Below are positions 47,838 to 56,799 of a stretch of DNA of 64,000 nt, one piece after another. The stretch spans positions 20,260 through 84,259 of the forward strand of contig JAIKVR010000082.1 in the NCBI GenBank assembly GCA_024685545.1, read 5' to 3'. The notes beneath the pieces are model-generated. The model saw only the letters and a list, made by a program, of their open reading frames with translations, was not told the origin of the DNA and searched no databases. Every line of letters begins with the position of its first letter. The stretch's first letter is position 1. The stretch is from Eubacteriales bacterium. Lineage in GTDB: Bacteria; Bacillota; Clostridia; Eubacteriales; Anaerofustaceae. The position numbers were made by a program, and so were the translations under genes.

Positions 47838-47865
47838 ATTATATCTGCTTAATCTGGATAATCAA
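47838..47865 (-). promoter_or_regulatory. Promoter TTGATT-N16-TATAAT for the dinB-like gene
   Basis: Minus strand TTGATTATCCAGATTAAGCAGATATAATTAGAACATG. Confidence 0.6.
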
Positions 47866-48212
47866 GCGGAATATCCGGGTTTATACTGACAAGTAACGCA
47901 GTTCCGCCACTGATGAGTTCAGATAGAGCTGCAGCACACTGTATGCGACTTACGGTCCGCAGAAATGCGGAAAATATTATTATACAAAATCTGCGTGATA
48001 TCATTTGTCATTTCATTCGTTTGCTTACTGATCAGAACGCAGATATTGATTCTTTTGGATATTAAAGGCTTTTGTTTCACTAAGCCTATTTCTGACCTTT
48101 CACTACTTCGTTGTATTCGCTTATTATTCCTGCATTATTTCTGTATAAGTTTTGCTAAAAAAAGGGAATACGCTATAATGTAACCAAATCGGATTTGTTA
48201 AGGAGGAGTGAA

Positions 48213-50840
48213 TTGACAAAGTACGTTTATCTTTTTAGTGAAGGAAACGCTTCAATGAAAAATCTACTTGGTGGAAAGGGCGCCGGCCTTGCGGAAATGA
48301 CCAATATAGGTCTTCCGGTACCGCCGGGAATAACCATTACCACTGAGGCGTGCACCGATTACTACGTCAATGGAGAAGTGATCTCTGATGAGATCCTTTC
48401 ACAGATCAAAGAGTACATGAAAAAACTGGAAGACGTCACAGGCAAGACGTTCGGTGGCAGCGAAAATCCGCTGCTGGTATCCGTCCGGTCAGGCGCTAGA
48501 GTCTCCATGCCGGGTATGATGGATACCATCCTGAACCTTGGCCTCAACGACGACACTGTTGCCGCTATCGCCAATCTGACGGAAAATGAACGCTTCGCTT
48601 ACGACAGCTACAGACGTTTCATAATGATGTTTTCCGACGTCGCTATAGGAATCGATCGCGCTCTGTTTGACAACGAACTCGACAAGATCAAGGAAGAAAA
48701 ACACTATTCTAACGATACATTCCTTACTGCTGAAGATCTCAAGGGGCTGGTCGAGACTTACAAGAAGATATTCAAGGACAATATGGGCTACGATTTCCCG
48801 ACCGATCCCAGCGTTCAGCTGAAGATCGCCGTGGAAGCGATTTTCAAATCATGGAATAACCCGAGGGCAATCACTTACAGAAAGCTTAATAAGATTCCTT
48901 CAGACTGGGGCACAGCCGTTAATATTCAGTCTATGGTCTATGGAAATATGGGTAATGATTCCGGTACCGGCGTAGCTTTCACAAGGAGCCCATCCACAGG
49001 AGAAAACACCGTTTACGGTGAATACCTGATCAATGCCCAGGGAGAGGATGTCGTCGCCGGCATACGTACGCCTGAAGACATCTCGCGCCTGAAGGAAGAT
49101 ATGCCCGAGATCTACGACGAATTCGTCAATATCTGCAAGATACTTGAAAACCATTATAAAGACATGCAGGATATGGAGTTCACGATCGAGAACGGGAAGC
49201 TCTACATGCTGCAGACCAGAACGGGAAAGAGAACCGCTCAGGCAGCTCTGCATGTGGCCGTCAGCATGGTAGAGGAAGGGCTTATCGATAAGGAGACAGC
49301 TCTGCTTCGTGTTGATGCCGATTCCCTTTCGCAGCTCATGCATCCGACATTTGACGGAAAGGCTCTGGACGAGACAGCTCCCACCGCCACCGGACTTCCT
49401 GCTTCCCCCGGAGCCGCTGTCGGCCGTGTATATTTCACTGCCGATGACGCGACAAAGCATGCAAAGAGCGGCGAAGACGTGATCCTCGTTCGCAGGGAAA
49501 CGTCCCCCGAAGATATTGAAGGAATGAACTCCGCTGTGGGCATCCTCACAGCGAGAGGCGGAATGACCTCCCATGCCGCAGTCGTTGCCAGAGGAATGGG
49601 CAAGTGCTGTGTTGCAGGCTGCTCGGAGATAGCCGTATACGAAAATGAAAAATACTTTGAAGTCAAGGGACAGAAAGTCGTCGAAGGAGATTATATATCC
49701 ATAGACGGTTCTACCGGAAACGTATATATCGGACAGATTCCCACGGCTGAAGCCGGTCTCACAGGCGATTTTGCGACTGTCATGGAATGGGCTGATGAGG
49801 TAAGAAGGCTCGGAGTCAGAGCCAATGCCGATACCCCGAAGGATACCAGGACCGCTCTAAATTTCGGAGCCGAAGGCATAGGCCTGTGCCGCACTGAGCA
49901 TATGTTCTTCGAGGCTTCCAGAATCCTTGAAGTGCGCAAGATGATCTGTGCCGACAATACGGCTTCCCGCAAGGCTGCTCTTGAAAACATACTTCCCATG
50001 CAGAAGCAGGATTTCGTCCAGATGTTTATCGCCATGGAAGGCAAACCCGTCACCATCCGCCTGCTGGATCCCCCTCTCCATGAGTTCCTCCCCAAGACCG
50101 AAAAAGAGATCAAGGAGATCGCAGATCAGCTCGGAATTACGGAAAAGCACCTTAACGACATAATCGTCGAACTTAGCGAAGTCAACCCGATGCTCGGAAT
50201 CAGAGGCTGCCGTCTTCCGATACTCTATCCGGAGATCGCCGAGATGCAGACCAAGGCCATCCTTTACGCTGCCCTGGAGGTCGCCGATCAGGGAATCGAG
50301 GTCCATCCCGAGATAATGGTGCCTCTCGCAGGCAACAAGAACGAGCTGGATTACGTTTACGATATCATCAACGCTACCGCTGAAGAGGTATTCAAGGAAA
50401 AGGGCAAGAAGATCAAATATACTCTCGGAACGATGATCGAGATCCCGAGGGCAGCCCTTATCAGCGGCACCCTCGCCGAATCCGCTGATTTCTTCTCCTT
50501 CGGAACCAATGACCTTACTCAGATGGGACTTGGCCTGTCCAGAGACGATACCGGCAAACTGATCAATGAATATATCGATAAGCACGTTTACGCCACCGAC
50601 CCGTTCCAGTCGATCGATACCGAAGGCGTAGGACGTCTGGTTTCCATCTCCGTTGAGGAAGGAAGAAGAACGAAACCCTCCCTCCACTGCGGAGTATGCG
50701 GAGAACATGGAGGAGATCCCTCTTCCATCTACTTCTTCGATAAGGTCGGTCTGGACTACGTGTCCTGCTCACCCTACAGGGTTCCGACTGCCCGTTTGGC
50801 AGCTGCTCAGGCTGTGCTTATCAATAAAGAACAGCAGTAA
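48213..50840 (+). CDS. ppdK: Pyruvate, phosphate dikinase (TTG start)
   Basis: SD AAGGAGG then TTG; LTKYVYLFSEGNASMKNLLGGKGAGLAEMTNIGLPVPPGITITTEAC, GGMTSHAAVVARGMGKCCV. Confidence 0.97.
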   Translation: MTKYVYLFSEGNASMKNLLGGKGAGLAEMTNIGLPVPPGITITTEACTDYYVNGEVISDEILSQIKEYMKKLEDVTGKTFGGSENPLLVSVRSGARVSMPGMMDTILNLGLNDDTVAAIANLTENERFAYDSYRRFIMMFSDVAIGIDRALFDNELDKIKEEKHYSNDTFLTAEDLKGLVETYKKIFKDNMGYDFPTDPSVQLKIAVEAIFKSWNNPRAITYRKLNKIPSDWGTAVNIQSMVYGNMGNDSGTGVAFTRSPSTGENTVYGEYLINAQGEDVVAGIRTPEDISRLKEDMPEIYDEFVNICKILENHYKDMQDMEFTIENGKLYMLQTRTGKRTAQAALHVAVSMVEEGLIDKETALLRVDADSLSQLMHPTFDGKALDETAPTATGLPASPGAAVGRVYFTADDATKHAKSGEDVILVRRETSPEDIEGMNSAVGILTARGGMTSHAAVVARGMGKCCVAGCSEIAVYENEKYFEVKGQKVVEGDYISIDGSTGNVYIGQIPTAEAGLTGDFATVMEWADEVRRLGVRANADTPKDTRTALNFGAEGIGLCRTEHMFFEASRILEVRKMICADNTASRKAALENILPMQKQDFVQMFIAMEGKPVTIRLLDPPLHEFLPKTEKEIKEIADQLGITEKHLNDIIVELSEVNPMLGIRGCRLPILYPEIAEMQTKAILYAALEVADQGIEVHPEIMVPLAGNKNELDYVYDIINATAEEVFKEKGKKIKYTLGTMIEIPRAALISGTLAESADFFSFGTNDLTQMGLGLSRDDTGKLINEYIDKHVYATDPFQSIDTEGVGRLVSISVEEGRRTKPSLHCGVCGEHGGDPSSIYFFDKVGLDYVSCSPYRVPTARLAAAQAVLINKEQQ

Positions 50841-51301
50841 TGTTCAATATAGTCCTTTACACGCCGCAGATCCCGCAGAATACGGGCAATATTGCCCGTA
50901 CCTGCGCTGTGACGGGCAGCGTACTGCATCTCATTAGGCCGTACGGGTTCATTATCTCTGATAAATTCGTTAAGCGGGCCGGACTGGATTACTGGGACGA
51001 CCTGTCCATCTATGAATACTCGGACTTTGATGAATTCATGGAGAAGAACGGCGATAAGAACATCTGGCTGTTTACAAGTAAGGGACATAAATTCTATCAT
51101 GAAGCATCCTATAACGACGGGGACTTTCTCCTTTTCGGCAGTGAAACGGCGGGAGTTCCCGAAACTGTCCATAGAGCATTTTCAGAACGAGAAGTAAAGC
51201 TTCCCATGGCTGAGGGAGAAAGGTGCCTTAACCTGGCCAACTGCGTATGTGCTGCTGTTTACGAAGCACTTCGACAGACAGGTTTTAAAGGAATGGTATG
51301 A
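50840..51301 (+). CDS. trmL: tRNA (cytidine(34)-2'-O)-methyltransferase, SPOUT family
   Basis: MFNIVLYTPQIPQNTGNIARTCAVTGSVLHLIRPYGF, LFGSETAGVPE, NLANCVCAAVYEAL motifs. Confidence 0.95.
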   Translation: MFNIVLYTPQIPQNTGNIARTCAVTGSVLHLIRPYGFIISDKFVKRAGLDYWDDLSIYEYSDFDEFMEKNGDKNIWLFTSKGHKFYHEASYNDGDFLLFGSETAGVPETVHRAFSEREVKLPMAEGERCLNLANCVCAAVYEALRQTGFKGMV

Positions 51302-52236
51302 AATCAGATAACAAAAAAGCGGACATAATCATCATCGGTGCAGGCCCTGCAGGATTATCTGCCGCCCTTTACGCCTCTAGAGGATTGAGGAGGACGTTGG
51401 TTTTTGAAAGATCTGCAGTGGGAGGGCTCATCACTCAGACCACCGAAATCGATAATTACCCGGGCAGCCCTGAAGGTTCCACAGGAAGCTCCCTTACTGA
51501 AAGGATGAGGGAACAGGCTATATCTCTCGGAACGGAGATAGTGTCCGAAGAAGTCTCTTTGCTCAGAAAGCAGGGAGAGGACTTTATTGTAACTGCGGAA
51601 AGCGGTGAATATTATTCTCAGACTGTCATCATCGCTTCGGGTACAACACCCCGTCTGCTCGGTATTCCTGGGGAGACTGAACTCAGGGGAAGGGGAGTAT
51701 CCTACTGCGCAACCTGCGACGCCGCTTTTTTCAAAGGCAGAAATATATCTGTTATCGGCGGAGGAGATTCAGCGATCAAAGAGGCGGATTATCTGACTGG
51801 TTTTGTCAAAACGCTGAAGGTGTATGTACGTTCCTCTTCATCCAAAGCGGAAGCGTCTCTGCTGAGATCCCTTGAAGCGAAAGATAACGCCGAGATTATC
51901 TATAACACCGAAGCAACGTCTATCAACGGCAAATTCTTCGTTGAATCAATTACGCTGAAAGACAGACTGTCTGGAGAGACTCGTACGGAAAAGACCGACG
52001 GAGTATTCATTTTCGCGGGTTTTACACCGGACACGGAACCCTTCAAAGACTGTGTGGAAACAAACAAACAGGGGTATATTATTACCGACAGCTCGATGAG
52101 GACTTCTCAAAAGGGCCTGTTTGCTGCGGGAGATGTTCGAGTCAAACCGCTCAGACAGGTTATTACTGCCGCTTCCGATGGGGCAATAGCTGCCTACACA
52201 GCCGATGAATTTCTTAGGAGTGGTGAATGGAAGTGA
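51298..52236 (+). CDS. trxB: Thioredoxin-disulfide reductase
   Basis: IIGAGPAGLSAALYASR, GVSYCATCDAAFFKGRNISVIGGGDSA (CATC), GLFAAGDVRVKPLRQVITAASDGAIAA. Confidence 0.94.
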   Translation: MKSDNKKADIIIIGAGPAGLSAALYASRGLRRTLVFERSAVGGLITQTTEIDNYPGSPEGSTGSSLTERMREQAISLGTEIVSEEVSLLRKQGEDFIVTAESGEYYSQTVIIASGTTPRLLGIPGETELRGRGVSYCATCDAAFFKGRNISVIGGGDSAIKEADYLTGFVKTLKVYVRSSSSKAEASLLRSLEAKDNAEIIYNTEATSINGKFFVESITLKDRLSGETRTEKTDGVFIFAGFTPDTEPFKDCVETNKQGYIITDSSMRTSQKGLFAAGDVRVKPLRQVITAASDGAIAAYTADEFLRSGEWK

Positions 52237-52238
52237 AA

Positions 52239-53234
52239 ATGAAACGTATTCTTTGCGTAGCATGTATATTGGTTCTGTGCTTCTCTCTCGTTTCATGCTC
52301 TGATTCTCCAGCGGACGTTCTTTTCGTTTATAACGGACAGCTCGATGACGGATATCTGAATCAGGATGCTTACGTTTCTCTCGGCAAAAGCTGTACCAGT
52401 TACGGCTTTCATTTGAAGACAATGCGTTTTGATAACGCTCTTAATCCCGAGATCGGACTGACCAATCTGCTGGCAACAGATCCGGGACTGGTTATTTTCT
52501 GCGGTGCGGAATTCGAAAACACTGCTCTGGCTTTTTCACGCAACTATCCGCTTAACAATTTCGTTATCATCGGTGCAAACGGTGACGGTGATCTGGACGG
52601 GGTACAGGATGTGCAAAACCTGTACAGCATCATGTTCAAACGGCAGGAGGCCGGTTTTTTCTCAGGCTTATATGCTGCGTCTCTTTCACCTGAAAAAGTA
52701 TGTTTTGTTGGCAAAGATGAGTATCTATCCTACATAGAATATGAGGCGGGATTCACTGCCGGCATCAAGTCCATCGATCAGGGGATCAATATCTCAAAAT
52801 ACTACAGAAAGAATGAGAAGGATGACGCTGTAGCCTCAGCCGCGCTGAGAGAAGCTTGCGAAGGAGCCCAGATAATCTACACGATAGACGATGCGGATTA
52901 TATCTACGATCTGGCCAAGCAGCTCGGTATCCCTGTTATCGGCGCGGTATGGGATTCCAGAAAAGGTCAGGATGACGGCATGATATTCTGTGTGAAAGAG
53001 GATATCGGCAAAGCCATGACCATCATGATGGACGATTATTACAACGGGCGCATGAAAGGTATGATAAGACGGTTTGGCTGCGATGAAGAGATTTTCACCA
53101 TCGTCGCGGAAGAGAGCAGTCCGGATATCGAAAAAACTATCGAGCTCTGGAAATCCATGATAATCAACAGGATCATCACCGTTCCTTCCACCCGCACGGA
53201 AGCTGCCAGATATATCTCACCGCTAAACTATTGA
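52239..53234 (+). CDS. Divergent BMP-like lipoprotein
   Basis: Lipobox FSLVSC; LFVYNGQLDDGYLNQDAYVSLGKSC, RQEAGFFSGLYAASLSPEKVCFVGKDE aligns by eye with BMP proteins. Confidence 0.8.
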   Translation: MKRILCVACILVLCFSLVSCSDSPADVLFVYNGQLDDGYLNQDAYVSLGKSCTSYGFHLKTMRFDNALNPEIGLTNLLATDPGLVIFCGAEFENTALAFSRNYPLNNFVIIGANGDGDLDGVQDVQNLYSIMFKRQEAGFFSGLYAASLSPEKVCFVGKDEYLSYIEYEAGFTAGIKSIDQGINISKYYRKNEKDDAVASAALREACEGAQIIYTIDDADYIYDLAKQLGIPVIGAVWDSRKGQDDGMIFCVKEDIGKAMTIMMDDYYNGRMKGMIRRFGCDEEIFTIVAEESSPDIEKTIELWKSMIINRIITVPSTRTEAARYISPLNY

Positions 53235-53248
53235 GGAGAATCAACACA

Positions 53249-53821
53249 TTGAAAGACAAGATTAATATCTCCCTTTCCAACAGGCACATCCATTTGCGCC
53301 AGAAAGATGCCGACACGTTGTTCGGTAACGGTTATGAATTCAGGGTCCGCAACGAGCTTTCCCAGCCGGGACAGTACGCCTGTGATGAGACGGTGACTAT
53401 TTCCGGCCCTAAAGGGTCGATAGAACGGGTGCGCATCCTTGGACCATTGAGGAGCGAAACACAGGTTGAGGTCCTTACTTCGGATTGCTATAAATTGGGC
53501 ATACAGCCTGTATACCGTGTCTCCGGCGATCTGAACGGCAGCGCCTCCCTCACGGTGACGGGTCCCTGCGGAAGCGTAGAGCTTGCAGAGGGAGTAATCG
53601 TCGCATTGCGCCATATCCATATGAATCCTTCGCAGGCAGAGGAGTACGGTCTGAAGGATAAGGATATCGTCTCCGTGAAAGTCCCCGGGGACAGAGGCCT
53701 TGTATTCGATAACGTTCTCGTCAGGGTGACAAAATCCGGCAACACCGATTTCCATGTCGATACCGAGGAGGGCAACGCCGCCGGGGCATATAATTCATTA
53801 GAGTGTATAATCATTAGGTGA
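53249..53821 (+). CDS. pduL: Phosphate propanoyltransferase, PduL family (TTG start)
   Basis: NISLSNRHIHLRQKDADTLFG, LGPLRSETQVEV, GVIVALRHIHMNPSQAEEYGLKD PduL metal-binding His motifs. Confidence 0.93.
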   Translation: MKDKINISLSNRHIHLRQKDADTLFGNGYEFRVRNELSQPGQYACDETVTISGPKGSIERVRILGPLRSETQVEVLTSDCYKLGIQPVYRVSGDLNGSASLTVTGPCGSVELAEGVIVALRHIHMNPSQAEEYGLKDKDIVSVKVPGDRGLVFDNVLVRVTKSGNTDFHVDTEEGNAAGAYNSLECIIIR

Positions 53822-53838
53822 TATTTTCATTTTTCCCG

Positions 53839-53868
53839 ACATCCGGCGCATTAGCGCCGGATGTTTTT
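53839..53868 (+). terminator. Rho-independent terminator
   Basis: ACATCCGGCGC-ATTA-GCGCCGGATGT-TTTT. Confidence 0.85.
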
Positions 53869-53929
53869 GCATTTTATAAATTGTATATACACTTTATAAA
53901 ATACATGCTATAATATGACTGAGGTCAAT

Positions 53930-54742
53930 ATGGGTATATTATCTGCTTTTTTGGGCACACCGGATCCGATTGCCTTCAACATATTCGGATATAGCATCAG
54001 GTGGTATGCGATAATGCTTACCTGCGGTATTTTGGCAGGCTTTTTTCTGGTATTGATCAGAGGGAAAAAGAGCGGTCTGTCAGAGGATGATACTTACGAT
54101 GTATTCCTGTATGTGGTCCCGCTGGCCGTGTTCGGAGCAAGATTGTACTACGTTCTGTTCGAGCTGGATTACTATCTTGATCATCCGGCGGATATCCTGG
54201 CAGTATGGAAAGGAGGGCTGGCTATCCATGGTGCAATACTGTTTGGCGCTTTGGGAGTCTTCCTTGCCTGCCGTAAAAAGAAGATCCAGTTCTTTAAGCT
54301 CGCAGATCTGGTGATTCCGGGAGTTGCATTGGGCCAGGCGATCGGCAGATGGGGAAATTACTTCAATATGGAGGCTCACGGCACGGAAACGACGTTGCCC
54401 TGGGCGATAAAGGTATTCGAAAACGGACAGTGGATGACTGTTCATCCGACATTCCTCTATGAATCCATCTGGGATCTTGTGATATGTCTGGTGCTCATAT
54501 TCGTTGTGGCGCCTAAATCGAAATACCATGGCCGGGTCACTGCGTGGTACTTCATCCTTTATTCTGTTGGAAGATTCTTTATAGAAGGTCTTCGGACTGA
54601 CAGTCTCTACATTTTCGGGCTCAGGACGGCGCGTGTGGTATCCATCCTTCTCTTTGTCTGCGGAACTGTATTTATCCTCTTGCAGCGCAGATTCAAGTTT
54701 CTGCCTATAAGACAGGAAGAAGCAGGTACCACGGAGAGCTGA
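53930..54742 (+). CDS. lgt: Prolipoprotein diacylglyceryl transferase
   Basis: YSIRWYAIMLTCGILAG, WKGGLAIHGAILFGALGVF, GQAIGRWGNYFNMEAHG, HPTFLYESIWDL motifs. Confidence 0.95.
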   Translation: MGILSAFLGTPDPIAFNIFGYSIRWYAIMLTCGILAGFFLVLIRGKKSGLSEDDTYDVFLYVVPLAVFGARLYYVLFELDYYLDHPADILAVWKGGLAIHGAILFGALGVFLACRKKKIQFFKLADLVIPGVALGQAIGRWGNYFNMEAHGTETTLPWAIKVFENGQWMTVHPTFLYESIWDLVICLVLIFVVAPKSKYHGRVTAWYFILYSVGRFFIEGLRTDSLYIFGLRTARVVSILLFVCGTVFILLQRRFKFLPIRQEEAGTTES

Positions 54743-55548
54743 TGAAAAAAAAGCGCCTTGATGTGGCCCTATTTGAGAAGGGTCTTGCGGAAAGCCGCGA
54801 AAAGGCAAAAGCCCTGATTATGGAAGGTTCTGTCTTTATCGGCGGTGTGAAATGCGACAAACCAGGTATGCAGGTGTCAGAGGCCGCGGATATAACCTTA
54901 AAAGATACAGGATGTCCATACGTTAGCAGGGGAGGCTATAAGCTTGAAAAAGCGCTCGATGTCTTTGATATCGACCCAAAAGATTATATAGCAATGGATA
55001 TAGGCGCCTCCACGGGAGGTTTCACAGATTGCCTGCTCCAGCATGGAGCACAGAAAGTCTATTCAATAGACGTGGGGACCAACCAGCTTGCGTACAAGCT
55101 CAGGACGGATGAGCGTGTCGTGGTTTTTGAGAAGAGCAATTTCCGCTATTTCTCTCCTGAGAACGTTACTGACAAGATCGACGTCGCCGTCATGGACGTT
55201 TCCTTTATTTCCATCACCAAACTGACGGAAAACCTGAAGAATTTCACCGAGGACCGCACCGATTTCGTTTTCCTCATCAAGCCGCAGTTCGAATCCGGCA
55301 GAGAGGAGGTCGGAAAGAACGGGGTAATAACCGACAGGACGATCCATATAAAGACTCTTCACACCGTTATTGGGGAACTTGATCGCCAGGGCTATTATCT
55401 CAGAGCACTGGACTATTCCCCTATAAAAGGGCCAAAAGGCAATATAGAGTACATCAGCCGCTTCTCATTCCTTGAAGAATTCAAGGCAGGGAATACTGAT
55501 GAAATGATAAAAGAAACTGTGGAAAAGGCGTACACGGAACTGAGATGA
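54742..55548 (+). CDS. tlyA: TlyA family rRNA (cytidine-2'-O)-methyltransferase
   Basis: RLDVALFEKGLAESREKAKALIMEGSVFI S4 domain; YVSRGGYKLEKAL; DIGASTGGFTDCLLQHGA. Confidence 0.95.
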   Translation: MKKKRLDVALFEKGLAESREKAKALIMEGSVFIGGVKCDKPGMQVSEAADITLKDTGCPYVSRGGYKLEKALDVFDIDPKDYIAMDIGASTGGFTDCLLQHGAQKVYSIDVGTNQLAYKLRTDERVVVFEKSNFRYFSPENVTDKIDVAVMDVSFISITKLTENLKNFTEDRTDFVFLIKPQFESGREEVGKNGVITDRTIHIKTLHTVIGELDRQGYYLRALDYSPIKGPKGNIEYISRFSFLEEFKAGNTDEMIKETVEKAYTELR

Positions 55549-56336
55549 AAAGAGCACTTCTGTTTGTTAACGATACTAAGCCTGATGCGGTCAGCGATTT
55601 CGAAAAAGCAGATGATTACCTGAAACATCTGGGATGGGAAACAACGCGCATACCGGTCAATGAGCCGGAAGGTGAATATGATTTCGGGCTCGCTTTCGGA
55701 GGGGACGGTACTTTCCTTTGGGCTGCGGATATATTCTCATCTCTCGGTCTTCCGATGGCAGGCATCAATACCGGTCATCTTGGCTTCCTCACTACTATCG
55801 ATTCTTCCGAGATCGAGGAGAGTATAGATAGGATCCTCGCAGGGGATTATGTGCCAGAGGAGTGCATGATGCTCGATGTATACGATCAGGTCAGCGGTGA
55901 GTATATGGGCAAAGCCCTGAACGACGTCGTTTTCAAGAATAAGATGGAGCATAACGTCGGGCGGTTCTCGATCAGCGTTGACGGAATGAAAATTTATGAG
56001 ATTAGCGCTGACGGGGTCATCATTTCCGCACCTACGGGATCAACGGCTTATGTGCTCTCCATGGGCGGGCCGATCGTTGATACTACCTGCCGCCTGATAA
56101 TAATCCAGCCTATAGCGGCTCATACTCTCAATTCCAGAGCCGTGGTTATAAATGAAAACGATGAGGTGAGCGTTGGATTTGACGAAAGGCTTACGTCAAT
56201 CAGCCGGGACGGACGGCTCATCGAACCGTCAAACGGCATATACACGATTAAAAAGAGCAAATCAGTTACTAAGGTAATGCGTTTTCAGGACTACAATTTC
56301 TATAAAATAGTTAGTGAAAAACTGAGCAGAGGTTAA
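55545..56336 (+). CDS. nadK: NAD kinase
   Basis: LAFGGDGTFLWAADIF, GINTGHLGFLTTID, SAPTGSTAYVLSMGGPIVD motifs. Confidence 0.95.
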   Translation: MKRALLFVNDTKPDAVSDFEKADDYLKHLGWETTRIPVNEPEGEYDFGLAFGGDGTFLWAADIFSSLGLPMAGINTGHLGFLTTIDSSEIEESIDRILAGDYVPEECMMLDVYDQVSGEYMGKALNDVVFKNKMEHNVGRFSISVDGMKIYEISADGVIISAPTGSTAYVLSMGGPIVDTTCRLIIIQPIAAHTLNSRAVVINENDEVSVGFDERLTSISRDGRLIEPSNGIYTIKKSKSVTKVMRFQDYNFYKIVSEKLSRG

Positions 56337-56338
56337 AG

Positions 56339-56794
56339 ATGAAAAACGAAAGACAAGCGGTCATTTTAAAGCTTATCGCGGAAAAGGAGATACACACGCA
56401 GGAGGAGCTCACAGAGAGGCTCAGCGAAGAAGGCATCAATGTCACCCAGGCTACCGTGTCCCGTGATATTCGGGAACTGAAGCTGCTGAAGATCAGGAGC
56501 GACAACGGGACTTATAAATACTCCGCTCCCGGACCTAACGACGATATATTCGATGAAAGGCTTGTCGATATCTTCAAAAAAGTAGTCATCAAAATACAGT
56601 ATGTTGGCTATATTATCTGCATCCAGACCGTGCGCGGAATGGCGAACGCAGCGGCTGTTTCTATTGATGCGTCCCTTTCAGGAGATATCATCGGCAGCGT
56701 TGCCGGAGATGATACGATATTTGTTCTAGTGGAATCAGAGGACAAGGCTTCTGAGCTTGTAAAGGAATTCAGGAGGATCCTTAACCGGCAGTAA
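56339..56794 (+). CDS. argR: Arginine repressor
   Basis: RQAVILKLIAEKEIHTQEELTERLSEEGINVTQATVSRDIRELKLLK; C-terminal GDDTIFVLVES. Confidence 0.95.
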   Translation: MKNERQAVILKLIAEKEIHTQEELTERLSEEGINVTQATVSRDIRELKLLKIRSDNGTYKYSAPGPNDDIFDERLVDIFKKVVIKIQYVGYIICIQTVRGMANAAAVSIDASLSGDIIGSVAGDDTIFVLVESEDKASELVKEFRRILNRQ

Positions 56795-56799
56795 AGAAA

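Noticed and set aside
47965-48183. 72-aa hydrophobic ORF upstream of ppdK
   Set aside because: Lies over the ppdK promoter region, with no convincing SD and a composition expected from AT-rich intergenic DNA.
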